A stretch of DNA of 15,432 nt from JADJNW01 sp964523725. GTDB taxonomy: Bacteria; Bacteroidota; Bacteroidia; Chitinophagales; Saprospiraceae. Made by a program: the position numbers and the translations under genes. The stretch covers positions 1 to 15,432 of the forward strand of contig CAZGAU010000129.1 in assembly GCA_964523725.1 (NCBI GenBank), in the 5' to 3' direction. Below the pieces are notes generated by a model. That model was not told the origin of the DNA and did not search any database. It saw only the letters and a program-made list of their open reading frames with translations. Shown here in pieces: positions 7,291 to 14,026 of the stretch (positions within the stretch are counted from its first letter, which is position 1; every line of letters starts with the position of its first letter).

Positions 7291-10023
7291 TTAATTCAAC
7301 TGTGCCAGCGCCTCCTCCAGATTCTTGATCTTTTCCTCACCATCCGCCAGCTTCTTGCGTTCGGTTTCCACTACTTGGGAAGGAGCGTTATTCACAAACT
7401 TTTCATTGCTCAGTTTTTTCTGAACCGACTGTACAAATCCTTGATAGTATTCCAATTCTTTGCTCAGGCGACTCCGCTCTTCTTCTGCATCAATGGTCTG
7501 CTCGAGTTCAACAAAGAACTTCTCCGTTCCGGCCAGAAATGAGACGCTATTTGGAATTTCGTCCTTCGTCAAAGTCAATTCACCCAAATTCGCCATTTTG
7601 ATAATCATCGGCTTGATCCCTTCCAAGTCCAGTAATTCCTGGGATTTTGGCGTATCCTGAGCAAAAACCTTCAGTTCATCTTTCGCTTTGATGCCCTTAT
7701 TGTTGCGAATTTCCCGAATACCTGCTACCACCTGTTTGGCGCGCTCAATCTTATCGATAAAAGCTTTATCAAAAGTCTCCGGTTTCGGATATTCACTTAC
7801 AATACAATCCTCTCCCTCAAGTCGGTCCGCCAGCTGTTGCCAGATTTCTTCCGTTACAAACGGCATAAACGGATGCAAAGCAGACATGAGCTTACTGAAA
7901 ATTTCCGTGGTTTGTTCCACCGTTTCTTGGTCGATAGGCTCACCGTAAGCCGGTTTGATCATCTCCAGATACCAGGAGCAAAAATCATCCCAAATAAATT
8001 TGTACAAAGCCATTAAAGCATCCGATAGGCGATAGCTCTTGAAATTCGCTTCAACCTCGGTCAGCGTTTGCGATAATTTTTGATGAATCCATTTGATTGC
8101 CAGCTTATTAACCAACTGAATTTCATTCTCTTCGACTGTTTCACTGACATCCCAGCCTTTTACCAGGCGCAGTGCATTCCACATTTTATTACAGAAATTG
8201 CGCCCCTGTTCGCACAGTTTACTTTCATTCAGAACCGACTTCGTTTCCGGGTCAAAGGGGGCATCAAATATAATGTCATTGCCCGCCGCCGAGCTCGCCA
8301 TCATGCCAAAACGTACGCCATCCGCGCCATAATTAGCAATCAGTTCGAGCGCTTCCGGCGAGTTTCCAAGCGACTTGCTCATCTTCCGGCGCTTATTGTC
8401 ACGCACCATGCCTGTAAAATACACATCATGGAATGGCTGACGACCATGCTTTTCTATAAAGTCCTTGCCCAGCAATTCCTCGGAATATTCATAACCCGCC
8501 ATGATCATGCGCGCCACCCAGAAAAACATGATATCCCAGCCCGTCACTAGCACACTTGTCGGGTAGTAATATTTTAGTTCCTCCTGAGTTTCAAAACCAT
8601 CAAACACCGAGATCGGCCACAGCCAGGAAGAAAACCAGGTATCCACCACATCTTCATCTTGCTTTAAATTGCCAATCGTAAGATTCTGATTACCAGTTTT
8701 TTCTTGGGCTTGCTTCAAAGCTTCTTCCGCCGTCTCCGATACCAAAATATATTCTTTGCCTTCCGAGTCAGTGTAATACCAAGCCGGAATACGCTGCCCC
8801 CACCACAATTGCCGCGAGATACACCAATCGCGAACATTGTCCTCGTTTAACCAGTTGTAGAACATGTTCCACATATTTTCCGGGTAGAACGTAACCTCAT
8901 CGCTTTTCACCGCCTGCAAAGCCGTTTTGGCAAAGCCTTTCATCTCCAGAAACCATTGCAAAGTCAGGCGCGGCTCCACCACTGCATCCGTTCGCTCAGA
9001 GTGACCGACGCTGGTTTTATAATCTTCCAGTTTGATCAAATTGCCGGATTCTTCCAGCATTTTTTTGATCTTCTTGCGTGCTGCGAAGCGGTCTTCACCA
9101 ACAAGAATTTGCGCATGCTCATTCAAAGAACCATCCGGATTCAAAATATCCACCACCGGAAGCTTGTGACGTTGCCCAACTTCATAGTCATTTTGGTCGT
9201 GCGCAGGCGTAATTTTCAATGCGCCGGTTCCGAATTCCCGATCTACATAACTATCCGCAATAATAGGTATAGGCTTGTGAATCAACGGAATCAGCACTTT
9301 TTTGCCGATCCAATCCTTGTAACGATCATCTTCGGGATGTACCGCAATCGCTGTATCGGCCATGATGGTTTCGGGACGTTGCGTAGCAATAATAATCCCC
9401 TCAGAATCAGAACCTTCCAGGAAATATTTTAAATGAAAAAGCTGTGAATTTTCATCTTTGTAAATAACTTCTTCATTCGACAAAACCGTTTGTGCCGCCG
9501 GGTCCCAGTTGGTCATCCGCAAACCCCGATAAATCTTGCCTTTTTTGTACAAATCTACGAATACATGGATCACCGCTTTCGACAAAGAATCTTCCATCGT
9601 AAAACGCGTGCGATCCCAGTCGCAGGAAGCGCCCAGTTTTTTCAGCTGATCCAGGATTTTGCCGCCATACACTTCCTTCCATTCCCAGGCGTATTTCATA
9701 AATTCATCGCGGGAAAGGTCTGATTTTTTGATACCACGCTCCCGCAGCATACCTACTACTTTCGCTTCCGTAGCGATCGAAGCATGATCCGTGCCCGGCA
9801 CCCAGCAGGCGTTTTTACCTTCCAGTCGCGCTTTGCGGATCAAAATATCCTGAATCGTATTATTGAGCATATGCCCCATGTGCAGCACCCCGGTTACGTT
9901 TGGTGGCGGAATTACAATTGTAAACGGCTCACGCTCATCGGGTTCGGAATGAAAATAGTTTCTCTCCATCCAATATTGGTACCACTTCGGTTCCGTTTCC
10001 TGCGGGTTGTATCTTGTATCCAT
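7291..10023 (-). CDS. valS: Valyl-tRNA synthetase
   Basis: This cytoplasmic class I aminoacyl-tRNA synthetase charges tRNA-Val and hydrolyses mischarged threonine. The 910 residues are normal for bacterial ValRS. In order: N-terminal PKWYQYW, the HIGH-type motif HMGH at 48-51 within PPNVTGVLHMGH, GTDHAS at 77-82, and the CP1 editing domain with TQRPETIMADTA at 214-225 and GTGALKITPAHDQNDYEVG at 265-283. These are followed by CISRQLWWGQRIPAW at 401-415, DTWFSSWLWP at 461-470, and KMSKS at 547-551. The anticodon-binding domain follows, and the ending (about 841-910) is the charged C-terminal coiled coil typical of ValRS. The start is ATG at 10023. Its leader holds an 8-bp tandem repeat ending 7 nt before the start and two valine-containing mini-ORFs, described separately. 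Upstream are two TATTTTTG elements. All key residues seem intact. Confidence 0.98.
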   Translation of the reverse strand: MDTRYNPQETEPKWYQYWMERNYFHSEPDEREPFTIVIPPPNVTGVLHMGHMLNNTIQDILIRKARLEGKNACWVPGTDHASIATEAKVVGMLRERGIKKSDLSRDEFMKYAWEWKEVYGGKILDQLKKLGASCDWDRTRFTMEDSLSKAVIHVFVDLYKKGKIYRGLRMTNWDPAAQTVLSNEEVIYKDENSQLFHLKYFLEGSDSEGIIIATQRPETIMADTAIAVHPEDDRYKDWIGKKVLIPLIHKPIPIIADSYVDREFGTGALKITPAHDQNDYEVGQRHKLPVVDILNPDGSLNEHAQILVGEDRFAARKKIKKMLEESGNLIKLEDYKTSVGHSERTDAVVEPRLTLQWFLEMKGFAKTALQAVKSDEVTFYPENMWNMFYNWLNEDNVRDWCISRQLWWGQRIPAWYYTDSEGKEYILVSETAEEALKQAQEKTGNQNLTIGNLKQDEDVVDTWFSSWLWPISVFDGFETQEELKYYYPTSVLVTGWDIMFFWVARMIMAGYEYSEELLGKDFIEKHGRQPFHDVYFTGMVRDNKRRKMSKSLGNSPEALELIANYGADGVRFGMMASSAAGNDIIFDAPFDPETKSVLNESKLCEQGRNFCNKMWNALRLVKGWDVSETVEENEIQLVNKLAIKWIHQKLSQTLTEVEANFKSYRLSDALMALYKFIWDDFCSWYLEMIKPAYGEPIDQETVEQTTEIFSKLMSALHPFMPFVTEEIWQQLADRLEGEDCIVSEYPKPETFDKAFIDKIERAKQVVAGIREIRNNKGIKAKDELKVFAQDTPKSQELLDLEGIKPMIIKMANLGELTLTKDEIPNSVSFLAGTEKFFVELEQTIDAEEERSRLSKELEYYQGFVQSVQKKLSNEKFVNNAPSQVVETERKKLADGEEKIKNLEEALAQLN

Positions 10024-10030
10024 TTTTTCT

Positions 10031-10078
10031 GGTGTTATGGTGTTATGGTGTTATGGTGTTTTGGTGTTTTGGTGTTTT
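10031..10078. repeat. Six tandem 8-bp repeats in the valS leader
   Basis: On the plus strand three copies of GGTGTTAT (10031-10054) are followed by three copies of GGTGTTTT (10055-10078), with no gaps or errors. In the valS mRNA they read as ATAACACC and AAAACACC units without any G. The array ends 7 nt before the valS ATG, so it occupies the ribosome landing zone. Two copy types in two blocks of three suggest growth by slipped-strand duplication. The unit length is not a multiple of three and the array is non-coding. Confidence 0.95.
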
Positions 10079-10097
10079 GGGTCTCAACGCTTTCGAA

Positions 10098-10125
10098 CTA
10101 TAACACCATAAAACTAAGACACCAT
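10098..10125 (-). other. Inverted copies of the repeat, holding two Met-Val mini-ORFs upstream of valS
   Basis: On the minus strand two segments 16 nt apart (two 8-nt units) read ATGGTGTC and ATGGTGTT, the reverse orientation of the array nearer valS. Bases 10100-10111 are a perfect 12-base complement of 10035-10046 and also of 10043-10054, so the leader RNA could fold back on its own start region. Each segment also forms a minimal ORF: ATG GTG TCT TAG (10125-10114) and ATG GTG TTA TAG (10109-10098), Met-Val-Ser and Met-Val-Leu. The pairing is seen directly; translation and a regulatory role are hypotheses. Confidence 0.5.
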
Positions 10126-10138
10126 CAAAAAAGAGCTG

Positions 10139-10146
10139 CAAAAATA
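10139..10146 (-). promoter_or_regulatory. Bacteroidota -7 promoter element for valS (proximal)
   Basis: The minus-strand bases TATTTTTG match TAnnTTTG perfectly. A start point near 10133 would give a leader of about 110 nt that includes the mini-ORFs and the tandem repeats. The only TTG nearby is about 14 nt upstream, shorter than the usual -33 spacing. Confidence 0.5.
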
Positions 10147-10179
10147 AGGCTTATTCCTGCCAAGTTAGATTTTTCAACA

Positions 10180-10187
10180 CAAAAATA
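10180..10187 (-). promoter_or_regulatory. Second Bacteroidota -7-like element upstream of valS (distal)
   Basis: This is another perfect minus-strand TATTTTTG, 41 bp upstream of the first and just below the stop of the phosphatase gene at 10201. It may be an alternative start for valS. In an A/T-rich gap one of the two copies could be chance. Confidence 0.35.
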
Positions 10188-10200
10188 AAGAGAGAAAGTT

Positions 10201-10833
10201 TCAATAAATGGCGCGAATAATGTTCACCCTTTGGCCGCTCTCACTAATGCCGATGATGTAAATATTGCTGTAATCTGATTCATCAATATCCGGAAAGCGT
10301 TTTTCTCCGGCGAGCGTATTCAGCATTTCCGGTACGGTGTTGGCGCGGCCCACGACCAGCAAATGCAGGCCTTGACCGTTTTTAGCAATAGTAGAAATAA
10401 AATCTGCCGCCGTTTCATGATCATAAAACTGAATTGCCTGCTGATGTAGGTAAGCCGAGGGTTGCGCCGTTTTCACCGTTCGTTCAAAAGCATTGGTGTA
10501 AATCAGGTTTAAAGGAAAATCCTTGATCATATTGGCTAGTCGCTCTGCGCGGGCTTGCCCGGTAGCTGTCAGGTCAGGGTCGTCACCCACCGTATCTTGC
10601 TCAGTATGCCGCACCATTACAATAATTGTTGCCTCAGGATCATCTGCAAAAGGCAAAAACTCGGAAGTACCGTTGGAAAATGTCAAGCCCCGATCAGTGA
10701 TTTGTAATAAGGAATCTTCAACCGACTGAACTTCAATTTTTGTATCATTAGCATTGTCGGTTAATCTCTTATTATCACTTTTACATCCAATGTAAATAAA
10801 AAGCGTGAGCAAGAGTAAATTTGTAATTTTCAT
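10201..10833 (-). CDS. Histidine phosphatase (SixA/phosphoglycerate mutase-like) lipoprotein with altered active site
   Basis: This 210-residue protein carries a lipoprotein signal: a hydrophobic stretch followed by YIGC, with the lipidated Cys at residue 17, so it is probably anchored in the periplasm or at the cell surface. The rest is a histidine phosphatase fold. VMVRHTE holds the Arg75-His76 pair, where His is the phospho-accepting residue of the family. DPDLTATGQARAERLA follows, and NAFERTVKTAQP gives the next Arg (118). At the position of the second catalytic His, where relatives usually read VGHSNTVP, this protein reads VGRANTVP, with Arg163 (codon CGC, one base from CAC). Activity may be reduced or changed. 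I chose the ATG at 10833-10831; the preceding TTG would add only one Met. It lies downstream of lysA but beyond lysA's terminator, so it is probably a separate transcript, with no perfect -7 element found. Confidence 0.85.
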   Translation of the reverse strand: MKITNLLLLTLFIYIGCKSDNKRLTDNANDTKIEVQSVEDSLLQITDRGLTFSNGTSEFLPFADDPEATIIVMVRHTEQDTVGDDPDLTATGQARAERLANMIKDFPLNLIYTNAFERTVKTAQPSAYLHQQAIQFYDHETAADFISTIAKNGQGLHLLVVGRANTVPEMLNTLAGEKRFPDIDESDYSNIYIIGISESGQRVNIIRAIY

Positions 10834-10846
10834 CAAAATATTATTT

Positions 10847-10889
10847 AAAAAATGACCGGGTTCCTGTAAGTAAAATAAGAAACCCGGTC
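10847..10889 (-). terminator. Intrinsic terminator of lysA
   Basis: GACCGGGTT (10854-10862) and AACCCGGTC (10881-10889) form a perfect 9-bp, GC-rich stem with an 18-nt loop. Read on the minus strand, the stem is followed after one A by six T (10852-10847). It stands 43 bp beyond the lysA stop and 14 bp before the phosphatase start, so it should separate the two transcripts. Confidence 0.85.
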
Positions 10890-10931
10890 GAATTATTATA
10901 TTTTCCTGATTGTAATAATAATTTACGACGA

Positions 10932-12191
10932 TTAAGGTTCGCCGATACTCACAGGCTGTAGCAACTCCACTTCTACTTGATTGCGCAGAATATCCTCCAT
11001 CGTTTCACGTTTGCGAATCAGGTAATCCTTGCCATTATGCACCAGCACCTCCGCCGGGCGATAGCGTGAATTGTAATTCGACGACATAGTGAAGCAGTAC
11101 GCTCCCGCATTGTGGAAACAAAGCACATCTCCCTCGTGAATTTCGGAAATCTGTCGATTGACGCCGAAAGTATCGGTTTCACAAATGTAGCCGACTACCG
11201 TATAGAAGCGCGATTTACCACCTGGATTAGAAATATTCGTAATGCGATGATAAGAATTATAAAACATTGGCCGGATCAGATGATTCAAACCGGAATCCAC
11301 GCCTGCAAAAATGGTGGAAGTCGTTTGTTTGATCACATTAACAGGAACCAAAAAGTGTCCCGATTCGCTCACCAGAAACTTACCCGGCTCAAACATCAAG
11401 GTGAGATCCTTGCCATATTCCTGGCAAAAAGAATTAAAACGGGCCGAAATTTTATCACCCAGCTCTTCGATATCGGTCTCGATGTCTCCTTCTTTATAAG
11501 GTACTTTAAAGCCCGATCCAAAGTCGATATAGTCCAGGAATTTATAGTCTTTTGCAATATTCAGCAGAATCTCCGCCCCCATCAGAAACACATCCGGATC
11601 GAGAATATCGGAGCCTGTATGCATATGAATGCCTTCAATCTTAAGGTCGGTAGCCTCTACCAAACGGCGCACCAGCGGCATCTGATGAATGGAAATCCCG
11701 AATTTTGAATCAATATGCCCAACCGAAGTCTTTACATTACCACCCGCCATAATATGCGGATTGATGCGAATGCATACCGGAATATCAGGACGCGCCTGAC
11801 CGAACTGCTCCAAGATGGAAATATTGTCAATATTGATGCGAACGCCTTTGTCCGCCGCCATTTCGATTTCTTCCAGGCTTACGCAGTTGGGCGTATAAAT
11901 AATATCCTGAGGCGCAAAGCCAGCCTTCAAGCCCAGCATCACTTCCTGGATAGACACGGTATCCAGACCGGCGCCCATTTCTTTGAAAAGCTTCAGGATA
12001 TTGATATTGGAAAGCGCTTTGCAGGCATAATTGATCTTCAGGCGTTTAACATGGAAAGCATTGTTAATGCGTTTATACTGGCGCTCTATGATCGCACTAT
12101 CATAAACGTACAGCGGCAAGCCGTACTTTTCTGTCAATTCGAGCGGATCTACGCCGCCACTCAGAAGATACCGGTTGTTTTCCAATACCAT
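10932..12191 (-). CDS. lysA: Diaminopimelate decarboxylase
   Basis: This cytoplasmic PLP enzyme (fold type III, alanine racemase-like) converts meso-diaminopimelate to L-lysine, the last step of lysine synthesis. It has 419 residues, the normal length. The PLP lysine is Lys58 in YACKALSN. HMHTGSDI is at 189-196 and the phosphate-binding GSGFKVPY at 225-232. EPGKFLV at 268-274 and CETDTF at 337-342, with the Cys and Glu contributed across the dimer interface, match the substrate site. NAGAY at 361-365 completes the C-terminal barrel. The start is ATG at 12191. A perfect -7 element lies about 100 bp upstream, and the leader ends in four degenerate 8-nt repeats. A hairpin terminator follows the gene. 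It is divergent from the sigma factor gene across 213 bp. Related decarboxylases such as carboxynorspermidine decarboxylase are less likely given these motifs. Confidence 0.95.
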   Translation of the reverse strand: MVLENNRYLLSGGVDPLELTEKYGLPLYVYDSAIIERQYKRINNAFHVKRLKINYACKALSNINILKLFKEMGAGLDTVSIQEVMLGLKAGFAPQDIIYTPNCVSLEEIEMAADKGVRINIDNISILEQFGQARPDIPVCIRINPHIMAGGNVKTSVGHIDSKFGISIHQMPLVRRLVEATDLKIEGIHMHTGSDILDPDVFLMGAEILLNIAKDYKFLDYIDFGSGFKVPYKEGDIETDIEELGDKISARFNSFCQEYGKDLTLMFEPGKFLVSESGHFLVPVNVIKQTTSTIFAGVDSGLNHLIRPMFYNSYHRITNISNPGGKSRFYTVVGYICETDTFGVNRQISEIHEGDVLCFHNAGAYCFTMSSNYNSRYRPAEVLVHNGKDYLIRKRETMEDILRNQVEVELLQPVSIGEP

Positions 12192-12199
12192 TTTATTAA

Positions 12200-12231
12200 A
12201 GTTTAAAGGTTGAAAAGTTGAATGGTTGAAT
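12200..12231. repeat. Four degenerate 8-bp tandem repeats in the lysA leader
   Basis: On the plus strand the units are AGTTTAAA (12200-12207), GGTTGAAA (12208-12215), AGTTGAAT (12216-12223) and GGTTGAAT (12224-12231), consensus RGTTGAAW. In the lysA mRNA they read as G-free units of the type ATTCAACC and end 8 nt before the ATG. Unit length, position and lack of G match the valS leader array, though the sequence differs. Confidence 0.8.
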
Positions 12232-12288
12232 AAAAAATCTCATCTGACATTTTGGTTCTGATCTCTGTCCTTTCAAAAAAATTGACTG

Positions 12289-12296
12289 CAAATATA
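12289..12296 (-). promoter_or_regulatory. Bacteroidota -7 promoter element for lysA
   Basis: The minus-strand bases TATATTTG match TAnnTTTG perfectly. Transcription would start near 12283, giving a leader of about 90 nt that includes the 8-nt repeats. No clear -33 element is visible. The divergent sigma factor gene has only a 7-of-8 match, TATTTTTA at 12373-12380. Confidence 0.6.
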
Positions 12297-12404
12297 AGGA
12301 TTTCAACATCCCTACACTAAAAATTGTAAAAAGTAACCATCCGCACACCAAAAACGTTTCAATTTACATCTGTATTTTTACAGGATCATCGAAAAAACTA
12401 CCAC

Positions 12405-12956
12405 GTGACCAAACTGGAACTCATAGAAGCTTGCAAACAAGAAGAACGACGGGCTCAGCAATTGCTCTTCGATCGCTACTCGCCCATGTTTTTTGGCGTG
12501 TGTAAGCGCTATGTGAAAAGCCGCGAAGACGCGGAAGATGTGCTGGTCGAGGCATTTTTTAAGATTTTGACGAACATTGATAGTTTCAAAGGAGATGGCA
12601 GTTTTGAAGGCTGGATGCGGCGCATTGTGATCAACGAATCGCTTATGTTTTTGCGCAAGCAGCACAATTTTAACCTGACCGTTGAGATCAATCCGCAAAT
12701 TGATGGCGAAATCGACCCGGTCAGCCCGGTGGATGATCTTCAGGCGCAGGATATTCTGGAATTGCTCGATGGCTTGCCGACCGGTTATCGCACGGTTTTC
12801 AACCTGTACGCAGTGGAAGGTTACAAGCACCGCGAAATTGCCGATATGCTGGGCATCAGTATCAATACTTCGAAATCGCAACTGATTTTAGCGAAAAAAC
12901 GTTTGCAGGAATTACTGGAAGAATTAAAATATCCCGGAATTCAGGGCTTACAATAA
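12405..12956 (+). CDS. RNA polymerase sigma factor, sigma-70 family, ECF type
   Basis: This 183-residue protein directs RNA polymerase to a special promoter set. Region 2 covers about residues 18-88: LFDRYSPMFFGVCKRYVKSREDAEDVLVEAF (core binding and -10 recognition, shown in sequence order), then FEGWMRRIVINESLMFLRK. A short linker follows, and region 4 is at about 115-172 (LPTGYRTVFNLYAVEGYKH, then REIADMLGISINTSKSQL as the helix-turn-helix). There is no region 1 or 3, as expected for ECF sigmas. The start codon is GTG at 12405; no in-frame ATG lies just upstream, and the next Met (28) would remove part of region 2. The following gene begins 27 bp after the stop and encodes a one-pass membrane protein with anti-sigma-like layout, so the pair is likely a signal-responsive unit. 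Its target promoters are not known. Confidence 0.93.
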   Translation: MTKLELIEACKQEERRAQQLLFDRYSPMFFGVCKRYVKSREDAEDVLVEAFFKILTNIDSFKGDGSFEGWMRRIVINESLMFLRKQHNFNLTVEINPQIDGEIDPVSPVDDLQAQDILELLDGLPTGYRTVFNLYAVEGYKHREIADMLGISINTSKSQLILAKKRLQELLEELKYPGIQGLQ

Positions 12957-12983
12957 CCCCAAAAACAAAGAAATTGTAAAACA

Positions 12984-13847
12984 ATGAAAAAGAAAAATAC
13001 CATATCCGGCTTATTTCAGGAGAATCAGCACAAGCTGAACGAGAAGCCCTCTCCGCAGGCCTGGCGTCGGCTCGAGCGCAGGCTGGATGATCGCAGGCGT
13101 TACAGCAAGGTATCGTTTTTCCGTCAGATTACTTCTATTGCGGCGCTACTGGCTATTGGCGGTTTAGTTGCACTCATGGCGCTGGTCGTCGAGCCCTGGA
13201 ATACAAAACGAGTACTTGCCGCAAACGATTACTCCCCGGAAAAACTGGAAGATTTAAATGACAATAACTCCGGAGCGAAAATTGTTGAATTTATTCGTCA
13301 GTACAGCGACCGGCTGGCACAGCCCATTGCTGAAGGCGATTTTACCAAGCGGATTACCTTGTCGGGGCGTGTTGAAAAAGTAACCAACAGCCAGTTTAGA
13401 GTATCTATGAATGATTTTAAATGGCTGGAAGGCACCTGGAAACAGGAAATTAATGGACGTAAGGCGCATGAAATCTGGAAAAAGAACGGTCAGGTACTCG
13501 AAGGTCAAGGTTTTCTGCTCGATGCCAAAAGCGAGCAAGCCTTTGTTGACCCCATGCGGATTTACATCTCCCGGGGGAAATTATATTTTGAAACCCGCCT
13601 GGCGCAAGACCAACAACCGGTGCGTTTTGCTTTAAAGCGCTATTTCGCGGATCGAATGGTATTTGAAAATGAGGAGCAGGATTTTCCAAAGCAGATCATT
13701 CTTGAAATTCAATCCCCAAAAGTTTATTCGATTACGTTCCAAAATGAAGCTTATCTGGATTTGAGCAACGCCGAAGCCGATTATCTGGCCAAACGCGGTA
13801 CTTTGGTACCTCAAAGAATCGTACGGGTACTTGAGCGCGTGGAATAA
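12984..13847 (+). CDS. Anti-sigma-factor-like membrane protein with DUF6265-like C-terminal domain
   Basis: This 287-residue protein has three parts. Residues 1-47 are a charged cytoplasmic tail (NEKPSPQAWRRLERRLDDRR) of the kind found in Bacteroidota proteins encoded after ECF sigma genes. One membrane helix spans about 48-69 (SIAALLAIGGLVALMALVV). The remainder should lie in the periplasm. Within it, a linker (about 80-140) leads to a domain at about 145-255 that begins WLEGTWKQ and continues AHEIWKKNGQVLEGQGF, the pattern of DUF6265, a beta-rich domain of unknown function. The 27-bp spacing to the sigma gene indicates one operon. By position it should hold the sigma factor inactive and release it on an envelope signal, but there is no clear zinc-finger or ASD motif, so anti-sigma function is inferred. 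An ATG start follows an A-rich leader. No terminator is obvious in the 179-bp gap after it. Confidence 0.78.
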   Translation: MKKKNTISGLFQENQHKLNEKPSPQAWRRLERRLDDRRRYSKVSFFRQITSIAALLAIGGLVALMALVVEPWNTKRVLAANDYSPEKLEDLNDNNSGAKIVEFIRQYSDRLAQPIAEGDFTKRITLSGRVEKVTNSQFRVSMNDFKWLEGTWKQEINGRKAHEIWKKNGQVLEGQGFLLDAKSEQAFVDPMRIYISRGKLYFETRLAQDQQPVRFALKRYFADRMVFENEEQDFPKQIILEIQSPKVYSITFQNEAYLDLSNAEADYLAKRGTLVPQRIVRVLERVE

Positions 13848-14026
13848 AGATTCCATTATTCCAATGAATCCTTCACGAACTTCCTACCAGCATGAAGCCA
13901 TAAAATCGCCCCATTCGTCTTTTATTTCTTAGCTTTCGTCGGAGCGATGCAACCCAGCTGCTGCTTTTGTGTCATTTTTGTTAAAAAAATCTTAAGTTTA
14001 ATTAAAGACATTAAAAGTAAGCGAAC

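Noticed and set aside
10031..10078. CRISPR array
   Set aside because: The unit is 8 bp with no spacers; it is a simple tandem repeat.
9784..10188. Open plus-strand frame across the repeat region ending in a hydrophobic repeat-coded stretch
   Set aside because: It is antisense to the start of valS, and its odd hydrophobic tail is only the translation of the 8-bp tandem repeats.
10834..10836. TTG start for the histidine phosphatase
   Set aside because: The adjacent ATG at 10833 gives a normal lipoprotein signal, and the TTG adds only one residue.
11112..11708. Long plus-strand open frame (198 codons) opposite lysA
   Set aside because: The lysA frame has intact family motifs over the same bases; the antisense frame shows no recognisable domain or leader.
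12203..12250. Two overlapping 15-codon ORFs in the lysA leader (ATG at 12250 and 12243) as a lysine leader peptide
   Set aside because: They contain almost no lysine codons and mostly translate the repeats, so lysine-sensing attenuation is not supported.
12192..12288. Lysine riboswitch or other structured leader for lysA
   Set aside because: The leader is short, A/T-rich and largely G-free near the start; I see none of the conserved multi-stem layout of a lysine riboswitch.
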